From contig NZ_FOSN01000004.1 in NCBI RefSeq assembly GCF_900114285.1, forward strand, positions 62,001-126,000: DNA of 64,000 nt. The letters run 5' to 3'. The notes beneath the pieces were generated by a model. That model did no database searches and was not told the origin of the DNA. It worked only from the letters and a program-made list of their open reading frames with translations. This stretch comes from Methylocapsa palsarum (GTDB lineage Bacteria; Pseudomonadota; Alphaproteobacteria; Rhizobiales; Beijerinckiaceae). A program made the translations under genes and the position numbers. Below are positions 18,679-28,498 of the stretch, piece by piece. Position 1 is the first letter of the stretch; each line of letters starts with the position of its first letter.

Positions 18679-19137
18679 CTACTTCCGTTTGGCTTCAAGA
18701 AAGCGCGCGAACGCCGCGAGGGCGGCTTCCGACACATGATGTTCGATGCCTTCGGCGTCGAGCTCCGCACAGCGCTCGGGGACGCCAACGGCGATCAGGA
18801 GATCCACCACGAGCCGGTGCCGCGCCCGCACCCGAGCGGCGAGGTCGTGTCCTTCGGGGGTCAGGAACACGCCCCGGTACAGCTTTGAGGTGGCGAGACC
18901 CTCGCGCTTCAAACGGGCGATGCTCTTGATCGCGGTGGCGTGCGAGACCCCAAGGCGGCGGGCGATGTCGGTCGGGCGGGCCTCGCCGCCGCTCCCCAGA
19001 AGGTCGTCGATCAGTTCGACATAATCCTCGAGCAAGGCGCCGGCTTGGGCGGAACGGGCCTTTTCGAACCGCTGGGCCTGATCGGCTTCGTCGGGAAGCA
19101 TCGCCGGACCTCGCGCCGCGCTCGCGATCTTGGTCAT
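18679..19137 (-). CDS. mntR: Manganese-responsive regulator MntR
   Basis: 153-residue DtxR-family repressor that senses Mn(II). The winged helix spans about residues 45-95 (ARRLGVSHATAIKSIARLKR), and the metal-site/dimer part contains DAEGIEHHVSEAALAAFARF as in E. coli MntR (155 residues). The frame is open to 19206, but length and alignment favour ATG 19137. It is divergent from mntH with a shared operator, so it should repress the importer when manganese is plentiful. Confidence 0.92.
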   Translation of the reverse strand: MTKIASAARGPAMLPDEADQAQRFEKARSAQAGALLEDYVELIDDLLGSGGEARPTDIARRLGVSHATAIKSIARLKREGLATSKLYRGVFLTPEGHDLAARVRARHRLVVDLLIAVGVPERCAELDAEGIEHHVSEAALAAFARFLEAKRK

Positions 19138-19230
19138 CTGACGCCGCGTCCAGCGGCGCGGCGCATTCGCCCGCACATGCATAGAGCCAAAACGATTTCT
19201 CCCCACATCAATCTGAAGCTGATTGAATAT

Positions 19231-19250
19231 ATTGTAGCCTGTGCTACATT
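19231..19250. promoter_or_regulatory. MntR operator between mntR and mntH
   Basis: TGTAGC-CTGT-GCTACA (19233-19248) is a perfect inverted repeat. Read on the minus strand its core TAGCACAGGCTA differs by one base from the TAGCAAAGGCTA core I recall for the E. coli MntR box. It lies 37 bp before the mntH GTG and about 95 bp before mntR. Confidence 0.75.
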
Positions 19251-19284
19251 CTAGGCCTATTCCCGGATCTGGAAAAGGCTCAAA

Positions 19285-20613
19285 GTGGCCCCGCCTGCTT
19301 CGCCTTCGGTAACAAATTACGTTCAGCCCTCGCTAGGCGGGGCGCATCGCAGCGTGGAGATTCCGCGCGGCGGATCAGCCCTCCGGCGTTTTCTCGCCTT
19401 CGCCGGTCCGGGCTATCTCGTCGCCACCGGCTATATGGATCCCGGCAATTGGGCGACCGCGCTCGCCGCCGGATCACGGTTCGGCTCGGCGCTCCTGTTC
19501 ATCGCGGTTTTGTCGAGCCTGATGGCGATCGTGCTGCAGGCTCTGTCGGCGCGGCTCGCCTTCGCCACCGGGCGCGATCTCGCCCAGAATTGCCGCGACG
19601 CCATGCCGGGGCCGGTCAGCTTCGTATTCTGGCTGATCATGGAGACGGCGATTGTCGCGACCGATCTCGCCGAAGTCATCGGCACAGCGATCGGGCTGGA
19701 GCTTTTGTTCAAAATTCCGCTCGGCGCCGGCGTGATCCTCACCGCGTTCGACGCATTTCTCGTGCTCGCCTTCATGCGGTTCGGGTTCCGCAAACTCGAA
19801 GCGTTCGTGGTCTCGCTCCTGATTCTCATCGCCTCCTGTTTCGCGATCGAACTCGTTCTGGCGCGCCCCGATATGGCGGAGGTCGCGCGTGGGCTGATTC
19901 CCGCCCGCGCTCTCTTCACCGAACCGCAGATGCTCTATCTCGCACTCGGCATCCTTGGCGCGACGGTCATGCCGCATAATCTTTATCTGCATTCGGGGAT
20001 CGTGCTCACCCGCGCCGTCGGTCCGAGCAAAACCGACAAGGCCGAGGCCATTCGTTTCGCGATCCTCGATTCGACAATCGCGCTCTGCTTCGCGCTCGTC
20101 ATCAACGCGTCGATCCTGATCCTCGCCGCCGCCGCGTTTCATGCGCACGGCCAGCACGAGGTCGCGGAACTCGGGCAGGCCTATCAGCTGATCGCGCCGC
20201 TGCTCGGCAGCGCGCTCGCCGCAAAACTGTTCGCCATCGCCCTCATCGCCTGCGGCCTGAACTCGACCTTGACCGCGACTCTCGCCGGACAGATCGTCAT
20301 GGAGGGCTTCATCAACATCAGGCTCAGTCCCGTCGTCCGGCGGATGCTGACCCGGGCTGTCGCCATCGTCCCCGCCATCGCGGTGATTTTCATCAGCGGA
20401 CCCGGCGCGGTCAACGAGCTGTTGGTGCTCAGTCAGGTCGTGCTGAGTCTCGCCCTGCCCTTCGCGGTCGTACCGCTCGTCTGGCTCACCGCCTCGCGCG
20501 CCCGGATGGGCGCGTTCAAGGCGTCGGCGCCGACGACGGCGCTGGCCGGCGTCATCGCCCTCGCCATCATCGTCTTGAACGGCAAGCTGATCCTCGACGC
20601 GATCGCGGGTTAG
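19285..20613 (+). CDS. mntH: NRAMP manganese importer
   Basis: 442-residue proton-coupled Mn(II)/Fe(II) importer of the inner membrane with 11 predicted membrane helices. The metal-binding DPGN motif is in YMDPGNWAT (helix 1) and the helix-6 motif [10 protein letters not shown]. The start is GTG 19285 with GGAAAAGG seven bases upstream. It is divergent from mntR with a shared operator. Its TAG overlaps the TAA of convergent valS by two bases. Confidence 0.94.
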   Translation: MAPPASPSVTNYVQPSLGGAHRSVEIPRGGSALRRFLAFAGPGYLVATGYMDPGNWATALAAGSRFGSALLFIAVLSSLMAIVLQALSARLAFATGRDLAQNCRDAMPGPVSFVFWLIMETAIVATDLAEVIGTAIGLELLFKIPLGAGVILTAFDAFLVLAFMRFGFRKLEAFVVSLLILIASCFAIELVLARPDMAEVARGLIPARALFTEPQMLYLALGILGATVMPHNLYLHSGIVLTRAVGPSKTDKAEAIRFAILDSTIALCFALVINASILILAAAAFHAHGQHEVAELGQAYQLIAPLLGSALAAKLFAIALIACGLNSTLTATLAGQIVMEGFINIRLSPVVRRMLTRAVAIVPAIAVIFISGPGAVNELLVLSQVVLSLALPFAVVPLVWLTASRARMGAFKASAPTTALAGVIALAIIVLNGKLILDAIAG

Positions 20614-23480
20614 GACAGCTTCGACAAGGCGGAGCCAAGCTTGTCGGCGCGAGCGAGGGCCTCCGCCAGCCGCTCCCGATTTTCCGCAACCACCTCCTCG
20701 GGCGCGCGGGCGACGAAATCGGCGTTGCCGAGCTTGGCTTCCGTCTTTTTCGCGTCGGCCAGAAGCTTGGCGATCTCCTTTGCGAGCCGCGACTTCTCCG
20801 CGTCGAAATCGATGATTCCCTGAAGCGGCAGCGCGGCGATGGAGCCTCGCACGATGACCTGAACCGATTTTTCCGGCGCTTCGGCCGCGAACGAAACCTC
20901 CGAGAGGCGGGCGAGACGGCGCAAGGGCTCATCCCATCGCTTCGCCCGCGCAGTGATCTCCTCGCCGGCGGCGACGAGAGTCAGCGGGATCTGCGCTCCG
21001 GCGGGCACGTTCATTTCGGCGCGGACCGAGCGCACCTCGGAGACAAGCTCCAAAAGCCACCCGACCTCCGCCTCGGCGGCGGGATTTTCACAGCCCTCAA
21101 GATTCGGCCATGGCGCCAGCGCCAGAAGGCTCGCGCGCGGCGCGCCTTCAGCGCCCTTGATCGCCCACAATTCCTCGGTGATGAAGGGCATGAACGGATG
21201 CAGCAGCTTGACGATTTCGTCGAGGACAAACGCCGCCGTCGCGCGGGTCTCGTCCTTTTCCGGTCCGTCCGCACCTTGCAACAAGGGCTTGCCCAGTTCG
21301 AGATACCAGTCGCAGAAGATGTTCCAGACGAATCGATAGGCCGCGTTCGCCGCATCGTTGAAGCGATAGGCCTCGATCGCCCCCGTGACTTCATTCACGG
21401 CCTTTGCGGTCTCGCCGATAATCCACCGGTTCAGCGTGATCGCGACGTTATGGCGATCGAAATTCTCGACCCGGACGCAGCCGTTCATTTCGGCGAAACG
21501 GGCGGCGTTCCAGAGCTTGGTCGCGAAATTCCGGTAGCCCTCGACGCGCTGCGTCGAGAGCTTGATGTCACGCCCCTGCGCCGCCATCGCCGCCAGGGTG
21601 AACCGCAGCGAATCCGCGCCATATTGGTCGATGAGGTTCAGGGGGTCGATGACGTTGCCCTTCGACTTCGACATCTTGGCCCCCTTCTCGTCGCGCACGA
21701 GCGGGTGGATATAGACGTCGCGGAACGGGACCTCGCCCTGGAAATGGAGGCCCATCATCATCATCCGGGCGACCCAGAAAAAGATGATGTCGAAGCCGGT
21801 GACGAGGACGTTGGTCGGATAATGGCGCTTGAGTTCGGGCGTCTCGTCCGGCCAGCCGAGGGTGGAGAACGGCCAGAGCGCGGAGGAGAACCAGGTGTCG
21901 AGGACGTCGGGGTCGCGCCAGATGGGCAGGCTGTCCCACTTCTCGCCTTTGTCCAGTCTCACCTTTTGATCGTTCGTCAGTTGCGCCAACGCATGGGTTG
22001 CACTCGACGTGACGAAAACGGCGCCGGCGACTTTACTATAGTATTGCTCGGCCGTTCGCTGGGCTTCCTCCTCGGATTCAGCGACGAAAATCTCGTGAGG
22101 AGTGTGATCCAACGTCACGCCGCCTTGTCCGTCCGGCACAATCTTGAACCCGTACCAGGCGGGGATCTGATGGCCCCACCACAATTGCCGCGAGATGCAC
22201 CAGGGCTGGATGTTCTCCAGCCAGTCGAAATAGGTCTTTTCCCAGTTCTGCGGGACAAAGCTCGTCTTGCCATCTCGCACGGCGGCGAGCGCTGGCTGCG
22301 CCAACACTTCGGCTTTGACGTACCATTGATCGGTCAGCCACGGTTCGATCACCACGCCGGAGCGATCGCCGTGTGGAACCATATGCGGATGCGGTTCGAT
22401 GCGCTCGACCAGACCGCGCGCCTCCATCATTTCGACGATGAGCTCGCGCGCCGCAAACCGATTGCTTCCGTTCAGCCGCGCAATCGTATCGTTCAGTACC
22501 GCGTTGTCAGCAACGCCCTCTCGAAAATCGTCATTGGTCGCCAGATCCAGATTGGCGTGAGCGTCAAGTATATTGACCGGCCACACGCCCTCGGCTTCAT
22601 GCCTCTTGCCCACCTCGAAATCGTTGAAATCATGCGCCGGGGTGATCTTCACCGCGCCGGTGCCCTTTTCGGGATCGGAATATTCATCCGCGACGATCGG
22701 AATCAGCCGCCCGACCAGCGGCAGCCGCACGCGCCTGCCATGCAGGTGTAGATAGCGCTCGTCGGTCGGATGCACAGCGACCGCTGTGTCGCCCAGCATG
22801 GTTTCAGGCCGCGTCGTCGCCACCACGATGAACTCGCCGGTCTCCGCCTCGGCGTCATCAACGATCGGGTATTTGAAGTGCCACAGGTGGCCCTTGGTCT
22901 CGACCTGCACGACCTCGAGGTCCGAGATCGCGGTCTGGAGCTGCGGGTCCCAATTGACGAGGCGCTTGTCCTTGTAGATCAGCCCTTCCTTGTAGAGCTG
23001 CACGAACACCTTGACGACGGCGCGGGAAAGCCCCTCGTCCATGGTGAACCGCTCGCGCGACCAGTCGCAGGAGGCGCCGAGCCGCTTCAGCTGATTGACG
23101 ATCACGCCGCCGGATTCGGCCTTCCATTCCCAGACCCGCTCCAGAAACTTCTCGCGGCCCATCTCGCGGCGGCCGGGCTGCTGGCGCTCCATCAATTGGC
23201 GCTCGACGACCATCTGGGTCGCGATGCCGGCATGGTCGGTCCCCGGCTGCCAGAGCACGTCCTTGCCGCGCATCCGCTCGAACCGGCAGAGAATGTCCTG
23301 CAGGGTGGTGTTGAGCGCGTGGCCCATATGCAGCGCGCCGGTGACGTTCGGCGGCGGGATCACCATTGTGAAGGGCTCGGCGCCCGCCCGCTCCGGCCGC
23401 CCCGCCCTAAACGCGTCCTCCTCCCGCCATCCCGCCGCGACGCGGCTTTCGACCGCCTGGGGATCGAACGTTTTATCCAT
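20610..23480 (-). CDS. valS: Valyl-tRNA synthetase
   Basis: 956-residue class Ia synthetase with editing domain. The HIGH motif is [13 protein letters not shown], the KMSKS motif is [14 protein letters not shown], and the C-terminal coiled coil that braces tRNA is present (about the last 65 residues). [11 protein letters not shown] is a normal start. It lies downstream of popZ on the same strand, as in many related genomes. Confidence 0.96.
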   Translation of the reverse strand: MDKTFDPQAVESRVAAGWREEDAFRAGRPERAGAEPFTMVIPPPNVTGALHMGHALNTTLQDILCRFERMRGKDVLWQPGTDHAGIATQMVVERQLMERQQPGRREMGREKFLERVWEWKAESGGVIVNQLKRLGASCDWSRERFTMDEGLSRAVVKVFVQLYKEGLIYKDKRLVNWDPQLQTAISDLEVVQVETKGHLWHFKYPIVDDAEAETGEFIVVATTRPETMLGDTAVAVHPTDERYLHLHGRRVRLPLVGRLIPIVADEYSDPEKGTGAVKITPAHDFNDFEVGKRHEAEGVWPVNILDAHANLDLATNDDFREGVADNAVLNDTIARLNGSNRFAARELIVEMMEARGLVERIEPHPHMVPHGDRSGVVIEPWLTDQWYVKAEVLAQPALAAVRDGKTSFVPQNWEKTYFDWLENIQPWCISRQLWWGHQIPAWYGFKIVPDGQGGVTLDHTPHEIFVAESEEEAQRTAEQYYSKVAGAVFVTSSATHALAQLTNDQKVRLDKGEKWDSLPIWRDPDVLDTWFSSALWPFSTLGWPDETPELKRHYPTNVLVTGFDIIFFWVARMMMMGLHFQGEVPFRDVYIHPLVRDEKGAKMSKSKGNVIDPLNLIDQYGADSLRFTLAAMAAQGRDIKLSTQRVEGYRNFATKLWNAARFAEMNGCVRVENFDRHNVAITLNRWIIGETAKAVNEVTGAIEAYRFNDAANAAYRFVWNIFCDWYLELGKPLLQGADGPEKDETRATAAFVLDEIVKLLHPFMPFITEELWAIKGAEGAPRASLLALAPWPNLEGCENPAAEAEVGWLLELVSEVRSVRAEMNVPAGAQIPLTLVAAGEEITARAKRWDEPLRRLARLSEVSFAAEAPEKSVQVIVRGSIAALPLQGIIDFDAEKSRLAKEIAKLLADAKKTEAKLGNADFVARAPEEVVAENRERLAEALARADKLGSALSKLS

Positions 23481-23630
23481 TTCGAAAATCGATTCTTGAT
23501 GCGGCCGCGCCGGGCGCAGCAGGGGTTAACCAAGGTGTTTTCAACAGGAAGAGAGCGATCGCAAACGCGGGCGCAAAAGGCAAGCGCCTCCCTCGCGGCT
23601 GGAAAGATGGCGGCGCTGACCTCGGCCGGC

Positions 23631-24077
23631 CTAACCTTCCCGCGTGATCCGCTCGATTTCCGCCGCGACAAGCCGCTCGACCAGCGGCGGCAGATTCTCG
23701 TCGAGCCAGGCCTTGATCAGGGGCCGCAAGGCCTCCGTGGTCAGGGCGGCGATTGCGTCCGCGTTCTTAGCGAACCGGCTCGCCGCCAAAGCATTGAACG
23801 CGGCGGCGACCGACGCCTCCGCCCTTGGCGAGACGAGCGCCGCCGAGAGACCTCGCGAGGAGGAGGGCGCCCCGCGCGAGGACGGCGCCGTCCCCGGATT
23901 TTCCGCAGGTTCGGGGATCGCGCCGACGTTCGTTTCGTCCGGGGCGGCGTCCGCAAAGGCCATCTGGTCGTCCGCGATGATTCGCCTGATCGAGGCGAGG
24001 ATGTCCTCCATCGCAGGCTCGTAAGCCTGAGCGTCGATCACATGGCGTTCATCTTGAAGAGGCTTGGCTGCGCTCAT
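23631..24077 (-). CDS. popZ: Polar organizing protein PopZ (DUF2497)
   Basis: 148-residue PopZ homolog, a self-assembling scaffold that marks a cell pole and anchors the centromere. The N-terminal binding helix is PAMEDILASIRRIIADDQ. The middle is Pro/Ala/Ser-rich and disordered. The C-terminal oligomerisation helices include LRPLIKAWLDENLPPLVERL. It is shorter than Caulobacter PopZ (177 residues as I recall) because of a short linker. The place next to valS supports the call. Confidence 0.88.
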   Translation of the reverse strand: MSAAKPLQDERHVIDAQAYEPAMEDILASIRRIIADDQMAFADAAPDETNVGAIPEPAENPGTAPSSRGAPSSSRGLSAALVSPRAEASVAAAFNALAASRFAKNADAIAALTTEALRPLIKAWLDENLPPLVERLVAAEIERITREG

Positions 24078-24219
24078 GGCCGCGATGCTTTCGGTCAGAC
24101 TGATCCGCTCCCGCCCGCCGGCGATCGCGCGAATGCGCTTTGCCGGCCGAATCGCGCCGTTTGTGGGCCGGAGCCGCTCAAGTTAGCCCTCGCCCGCCCC
24201 CGCTTGCAAGGCGTATCGC

Positions 24220-24261
24220 CTGGATTGATTAACCTGTATTGATCAACTTGGACTGATCAAC
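24220..24261. repeat. 14-bp x3 tandem repeat at the tolC-homolog stop
   Basis: Units 24220-24233 (CTGGATTGATTAAC), 24234-24247 (CTGTATTGATCAAC) and 24248-24261 (TTGGACTGATCAAC). The last unit contains the stop codon of the minus-strand tolC homolog. The others extend downstream of it. Confidence 0.85.
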
Positions 24262-25675
24262 GGCCATCCGGCGTGCGCAGGCCGATCCACTTGTCCTTGA
24301 CCTGATCGAAATGAATCGTCGGGTCGTATTCCGCTACGTTCAGATTGAGGTTGGCCGCCGAAAGACGTCCCGTCGCCGCCATGACGTCGTAGGACGCGAC
24401 CACGCGGTTGCGCTGCGCGACGACGAGGTCGACCCGTCTGTTGAGAAGTGTCTGCTGCGCGAAAAGGACGTCGAAGGTGGTGCGCTGCCCAACCTTCGCT
24501 TCTTCGCGAATACCCTCGAGCGCGATTTCGGCGGCCTTGACGGCGGCCTTGGACGATTGAATGACAGCCTTGGAGCTGTCGAGTTCGCCCCAGCTCGACA
24601 CCACGTCGCGGCGCACGGCGTCGCGCTCGAAATCTGCCTGAATGCGGGCCTGACCGAGTGTTTCTTTCGCCTGGCGGGCGCGCGCATAGACTTCGCCGCC
24701 TTCGTAAATCGGCACGGTGAGGCTGGCGGTGATCGAACCGTTGAACAAGCGTTCGCCGGGGAACCCCGAGACTTCATTTTGTTTCTGAACGTTGCCTTGA
24801 AGGTCGAGGCGCGGATAAAGCTCGCCCTCGATGATCTTGACCTGCAGTTCGGCGGTGTCGACAGCGTGCAGCCGCTCCTGAATCGCCGGATGCTCGGACA
24901 GGGCGAGGTCTATGGCGCTCTGCATATTCCGCGGCAGAAGACTTTCGATCGTCCGCGCCGGTTCGAGCTTGGTCGGCTGCACGCCGATGATCCTGCGATA
25001 ATTGGCGACGCTGTTTTGCAGAGCGGCCTGGGCGATGAAATAGTCCGAGCGCGACTGCGCGAGCGAAGCTTCGGCTTGCGCCACATCCGTGCGCGTCACT
25101 TCGCCGACGGTGAAGCGATCGCGCGTCTGGCGCAGTTGTTCCTCGAGCACGACGATGTTGTTCTGGCGCAAATCCAGGATGGCGATGTCCCTCAGAACAT
25201 CCATGTACGCCGTGGCGCCGTCGCGCAGAACGTTCAGTTCCGTGTCGCGAAGGGTTTCGCGGGAGCCGAAAACGCCCGACTGCGCCTGCCGGACGCTGTT
25301 CAGCGTCCGGTTGCCATTGAAAATGTTCTGCGTGACGGTGAACCCGAACGAGGTCGGCCCTGTGCCCGCCCTCTGTCGCAACGCCTGAGCCGCGGACGTG
25401 GAATCGAGATAATTGTAGCCGGCCTGGGCGTTCGCGGTCGCCGTCGGACGCCAGCCCGATGAGGCGCGTGGGATGTTCTCGTCCTGCGCCCGCACGCCCG
25501 CGCGTTGCTGATTGAGGTCCGGGTTGCCGCCATAGGCGCGCGCCAAGGCGCCCGACATCGTCTCCGCGCCGGCTTGTGGTGGAACAGCGATCACGCCGGC
25601 GAAGGCCAGCGCAAGGGCGAGGCTCGCCCGTTGAAAGGAGCGCGGAGCGAAGGAGGAGCGGCGCAGAGCAGACAA
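24257..25675 (-). CDS. tolC: TolC family outer-membrane efflux protein
   Basis: About 472 residues, the outer-membrane channel of type I secretion or tripartite efflux. A signal peptide (LALALAFAGVIAVPPQAGA) precedes the family start AETMSGALARAYGGNPDLNQ. The two long coiled-coil repeats and QNIFNGNRTLNSVRQAQSGV, LTVPIYEGGEVYARARQAKE are typical. The frame is open to 25921, which would add 82 unlike residues. TTG 25675 has AAGGTGG just upstream and gives a normal signal peptide; ATG 25777 is the alternative. It lies after pcm and before popZ on the same strand, a common order in relatives. No pump genes adjoin. Confidence 0.85.
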   Translation of the reverse strand: MSALRRSSFAPRSFQRASLALALAFAGVIAVPPQAGAETMSGALARAYGGNPDLNQQRAGVRAQDENIPRASSGWRPTATANAQAGYNYLDSTSAAQALRQRAGTGPTSFGFTVTQNIFNGNRTLNSVRQAQSGVFGSRETLRDTELNVLRDGATAYMDVLRDIAILDLRQNNIVVLEEQLRQTRDRFTVGEVTRTDVAQAEASLAQSRSDYFIAQAALQNSVANYRRIIGVQPTKLEPARTIESLLPRNMQSAIDLALSEHPAIQERLHAVDTAELQVKIIEGELYPRLDLQGNVQKQNEVSGFPGERLFNGSITASLTVPIYEGGEVYARARQAKETLGQARIQADFERDAVRRDVVSSWGELDSSKAVIQSSKAAVKAAEIALEGIREEAKVGQRTTFDVLFAQQTLLNRRVDLVVAQRNRVVASYDVMAATGRLSAANLNLNVAEYDPTIHFDQVKDKWIGLRTPDGR

Positions 25676-25728
25676 AAGACCACCTTCTCGATCAAGCCGC
25701 GCAAGACAAGGCGGCCCGCCAGCGGTCA

Positions 25729-25758
25729 GGTCGCCACGTCCCCGGTCGCCAAGTCCCC
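25729..25758. repeat. 15-bp tandem duplication upstream of tolC homolog
   Basis: GGTCGCCACGTCCCC (25729-25743) is followed directly by GGTCGCCAAGTCCCC (25744-25758), one mismatch, in the pcm-tolC spacer. Confidence 0.8.
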
Positions 25759-25917
25759 GGAAGAATCCACTTATCATCCGCCGGAATTTAGCGGGAAGGT
25801 GGCGGAACGTCGCGTCCGTTCGGAATACGGCGAAAAAACCGGCCCATTGCTTCAAAAAAGTCACGCGGACGGGGCGGCCGGCCACGCTCGCGACTCGTGC
25901 ATGGCTGGAAGAAGAGT

Positions 25918-26775
25918 TCAAAAAAAGGAGAACTCCGGCGTTTTCCGGAAAGCGGCAAGGACAGGCGACGAACCGTCGAACAGCTTGCGCGAACTGATTT
26001 CGCCCTCGATCTTCTCGAATCGCACGGCCTTGCCCGCGCGTTCCGTCGGATCGTCCGGCAGAAAATGAATAGCGAGCAGACGGCCGCCCTCTTTTAGTTG
26101 CTTGAAAAGCCCGGCCAGATTGGCTTCGACGGCCCCGTTGATGAAGATCACGTCGAATGGCCCTTCCTCCGGCGCTCCGTCAGCCAGGGGCGCAAGGACC
26201 GTGCGCACGTCCTGCAGTCCGAAGCCGTCCAGGGCGCCGCGCATTTGCTCAAGTAAGAAGGGGTCGGATTCGATCGCGACGACGGAGCCGGCGAGGCCCG
26301 CGAACAAGGCCGCCGAATAACCACCGGACGACGCGACATCGAGAACTCTGTCCGCGGGGCCGACGCCCGCGTCCTGGATGAGCCGCGCGAGAATCAGCGG
26401 CGGCAAGAGCGTCCTTTGTTCCTGACCAGGCTCGCGCGAAGGGATCTGGAGCCCGATGTCCGAATAGGCGAACGGGCGCAATTCTGCGGGAAGAAACCGT
26501 TCGCGGGGCACGTCCAGCAGTCTGGCCAGCACCGTCCTGTCCGTCACGTCGAACGTTCTGATCTGGCAATCGACCATCGTCCGGCGGAGGAAAGCGGACT
26601 CCGCTCCAGCGTCCCCGGCGGGCGCAGCCTCGGCCGGGGCCTCCCGAGCAGGAGAAGGATGAACGAGTAAGTCTTCGGCGGGCATGTCTTGCATGACTAT
26701 TGAGGATCCCCGGACCGTCGGCGCTTTGAGATGGAAACGCTGATCATCCCGGTTATAAAACGGGCGGTCGTTCAT
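25918..26775 (-). CDS. pcm: Protein-L-isoaspartate O-methyltransferase family
   Basis: 285-residue methyltransferase. From about residue 68 (MVDCQIRTFDVTDR) it follows the PIMT family: PRERFLP, RTLLPPLILARLIQ and the SAM motif VLDVASSGGYSAALFAGL. The usual GxGxG is ASSGG here, so repair activity is not certain. The first ~65 residues are extra and Ala/Pro-rich. Starts at 26694 or 26574 would also give plausible proteins. It precedes the tolC homolog on the same strand. Confidence 0.82.
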   Translation of the reverse strand: MNDRPFYNRDDQRFHLKAPTVRGSSIVMQDMPAEDLLVHPSPAREAPAEAAPAGDAGAESAFLRRTMVDCQIRTFDVTDRTVLARLLDVPRERFLPAELRPFAYSDIGLQIPSREPGQEQRTLLPPLILARLIQDAGVGPADRVLDVASSGGYSAALFAGLAGSVVAIESDPFLLEQMRGALDGFGLQDVRTVLAPLADGAPEEGPFDVIFINGAVEANLAGLFKQLKEGGRLLAIHFLPDDPTERAGKAVRFEKIEGEISSRKLFDGSSPVLAAFRKTPEFSFF

Positions 26776-26873
26776 GTCTATTGCGGCGCAGCTTGATTGC
26801 CGCGTCAGCCGACGGGATGCGGCCCTCTTTTGTCGCCGGAAGTCAGAACTCCCATTGAAAAAAGGTCAAGCCG

Positions 26874-27437
26874 ATGAGCGAATCGCCAACCGAGCATTTC
26901 GAGCACGCGGAACACGCCCAGCATGTCGCGCATCTCGGCGACAAGTTCCTGACTCAGGTCTCGGTCACGATCGCGCTACTGGCGGTGATCGCTGCGACGG
27001 TGGGCAGCTTGGAGACGATCGAGACGGCGGCCACCATCGGCGACAAGAACGCCGCCGTGCTGACCCAGAACAAAGCCACCGACATCTGGAATTTTTACCA
27101 GGCGAAAAGCATCAAGAAAAATCTCTACGGCATCGCCGCCGCCAATGGCGGCCCCAACGCCGAGGACTTCAAGGCGCAATCGCAACGCTACGGAGAGGAT
27201 GAAAAGGAGCTGTCCGCGAAAGGCGAGCAACTCGAGCATGAGACGGAGGAAAAGCTGATCGCCAGCGAATCGCATGAGCGCCGCCACCACGTTCTGACCG
27301 TGGCGGTGACCCTTCTTCATGTCTCGATCGCGATCGCGACCATCTCCATCATCATGCGCGGCCAGCGCTGGCCCTGGTACGGCTCGCTTTTTCTCGGGCT
27401 GGCCGGCACGCTGGCCGCTGTCTATGCCTATTTGTGA
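26874..27437 (+). CDS. DUF4337 membrane protein
   Basis: 187-residue protein of the DUF4337 family, function unknown. A His/Glu-rich N-terminus (FEHAEHAQHVAHLGD) leads into a TM helix (VSVTIALLAVIAATVGSL), a central soluble helical part with NKATDIWNFYQAKSIKKNLY, and two C-terminal TM helices. AAAGG precedes ATG 26874 by about nine bases. It runs into the end of the next, convergent gene after 6 bp. Confidence 0.85.
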   Translation: MSESPTEHFEHAEHAQHVAHLGDKFLTQVSVTIALLAVIAATVGSLETIETAATIGDKNAAVLTQNKATDIWNFYQAKSIKKNLYGIAAANGGPNAEDFKAQSQRYGEDEKELSAKGEQLEHETEEKLIASESHERRHHVLTVAVTLLHVSIAIATISIIMRGQRWPWYGSLFLGLAGTLAAVYAYL

Positions 27438-27443
27438 GGCGGT

Positions 27444-28058
27444 CTACTTTTTAAGCTTCTTATTGCATTCGCTGTAGTAGCCGCCGCCCTTCTGGATCCA
27501 TTTCAGCCCGGCGTTGGCGTTCGTGGCCTTGTTGGCGTTGTATTGATCGGTGCAGGTCTTCTGGCGGGCGACGCCCGGTTTCAGGCCGGAATATTTGGGC
27601 GAAATCTCCGTGGGAAACACGGCTTCGCCCGCGGCGCTCGCAGCGGGGACCATCGGGGCCGCTTTTTCGGGTTTTCCCTTCGCGGCCGGCGGCTTGAGCG
27701 GATTGGCCGGGGGAGGAGTCTCTGCGACTGGAGCCGGGGCCGGCGCGGGCGGCGGAGGCGCGGCCGCGGCGGGAGCCGGCGGCGGGGCGACGGGAGCGGG
27801 CTCAGGAGCCGCGACCGGAGCGGCCACAGGCGCGGCATCGGGAGCCGCGGGAGCCGCTGCCTTCAATTCGGTCACGCAAGTGCTGTAAAATTGCGGCCAG
27901 GCCTGGCCGTTCAGGGTTCCGGCCGATTTCGCTGCCTGGTACTTTTCGCTGCACTGGCGTTGAAGCGACTCGGCCAGCGAGGGAGTAACGGATGTAAAAT
28001 TGAAGAGGGCCGAAGCGGCGGCGAGTGCGAAAAGCGAACAACCAGTACGAACATGCAT
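27444..28058 (-). CDS. Secreted Ala/Pro-rich protein with two Cys motifs
   Basis: 204-residue exported protein of unknown function. The signal peptide is followed by a short domain with CSEKYQAAK...GQAWPQFYSTC. A linker of about 80 residues is almost only Ala and Pro. The C-terminal domain repeats the pattern with CTDQYNANK...GLKWIQKGGGYYSEC. Each copy has two cysteines that could pair in the periplasm. ATG 28058 has GGAG nine bases upstream. The ATG at 28073 does not. Confidence 0.75.
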   Translation of the reverse strand: MHVRTGCSLFALAAASALFNFTSVTPSLAESLQRQCSEKYQAAKSAGTLNGQAWPQFYSTCVTELKAAAPAAPDAAPVAAPVAAPEPAPVAPPPAPAAAAPPPPAPAPAPVAETPPPANPLKPPAAKGKPEKAAPMVPAASAAGEAVFPTEISPKYSGLKPGVARQKTCTDQYNANKATNANAGLKWIQKGGGYYSECNKKLKK

Positions 28059-28203
28059 GGGATATTTCTCCATCCTATCGGAAGCGCCAATCGCCGGGGG
28101 CTTGGGCGTGTCTATATCGAGAAACCGGACAAGGGTCGAGTCGCGACAGAATCCGTCGCAAAGAGGCCTGTCCGGACATGCAAATTCAGCGCCGCAGCGC
28201 CTG

Positions 28204-28315
28204 GAGCGCTTTCCGATCTCATGAAGTTAAGCGATCGATCAGAAATCGCTCCAGAGTCAAAAGCTTGAGCATATTCTTCTCGATTGGATTGATTCAATCC
28301 CATCGGAATATGCTC
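28204..28315. repeat. Dispersed hairpin element, copy B1 (full, 112 bp)
   Basis: Hairpin I runs from GAGCGCTTTCCGATC to GATCAGAAATCGCTC, the linker is CAGAGTCAAAAGCTT, and hairpin II runs from GAGCATATT to ATATGCTC with arms ATTGGATTGA/TCAATCCCAT. It is directly followed by copy B2 with no spacer. Confidence 0.9.
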
Positions 28316-28427
28316 GAGCGCTTTCCGATCGCATGACGTCATGCGAACGATCAGAAATCGCTCCAGAGTCAAAAGCTTGAGCATAGTCTTGTCGATCGGA
28401 TTGATTCAATCCGATCGCAATAAGCTC
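28316..28427. repeat. Dispersed hairpin element, copy B2 (full, 112 bp)
   Basis: Same length and layout as B1: GAGCGCTTTCCGATCGCATG, palindromic centre ATGACGTCAT, linker CAGAGTCAAAAGCTT, then arms ATCGGATTGA/TCAATCCGAT and closing AGCTC. It forms a perfect head-to-tail pair with B1. Confidence 0.9.
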
Positions 28428-28467
28428 TGAGCCGCGGCGCATAGGCTCGGCTGTAAAAGGATCGGCG

Positions 28468-28498
28468 TCAGGCGCACCAAAGCGCCGCCTGCGCCTGA
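28468..28498 (-). terminator. tsf terminator
   Basis: TCAGGCGCA (28468-28476) pairs with TGCGCCTGA (28490-28498). On the minus strand the stem is followed by CGCCGATCCTTTTAC. It lies downstream of the tsf stop and its repeats, and is the best candidate for the end of the rpsB-tsf transcript. Confidence 0.6.

Noticed and set aside
18484-18888. 134-codon + strand frame overlapping mntR
   Set aside because: Antisense to mntR for half its length and without family features.
21198-22751. 517-codon open frame on the + strand opposite valS
   Set aside because: Shadow of valyl-tRNA synthetase with Arg/His-rich, family-less translation.
28204-28427. CRISPR-like array
   Set aside because: Only two abutting 112-bp units without variable spacers; the unit is a dispersed hairpin element.
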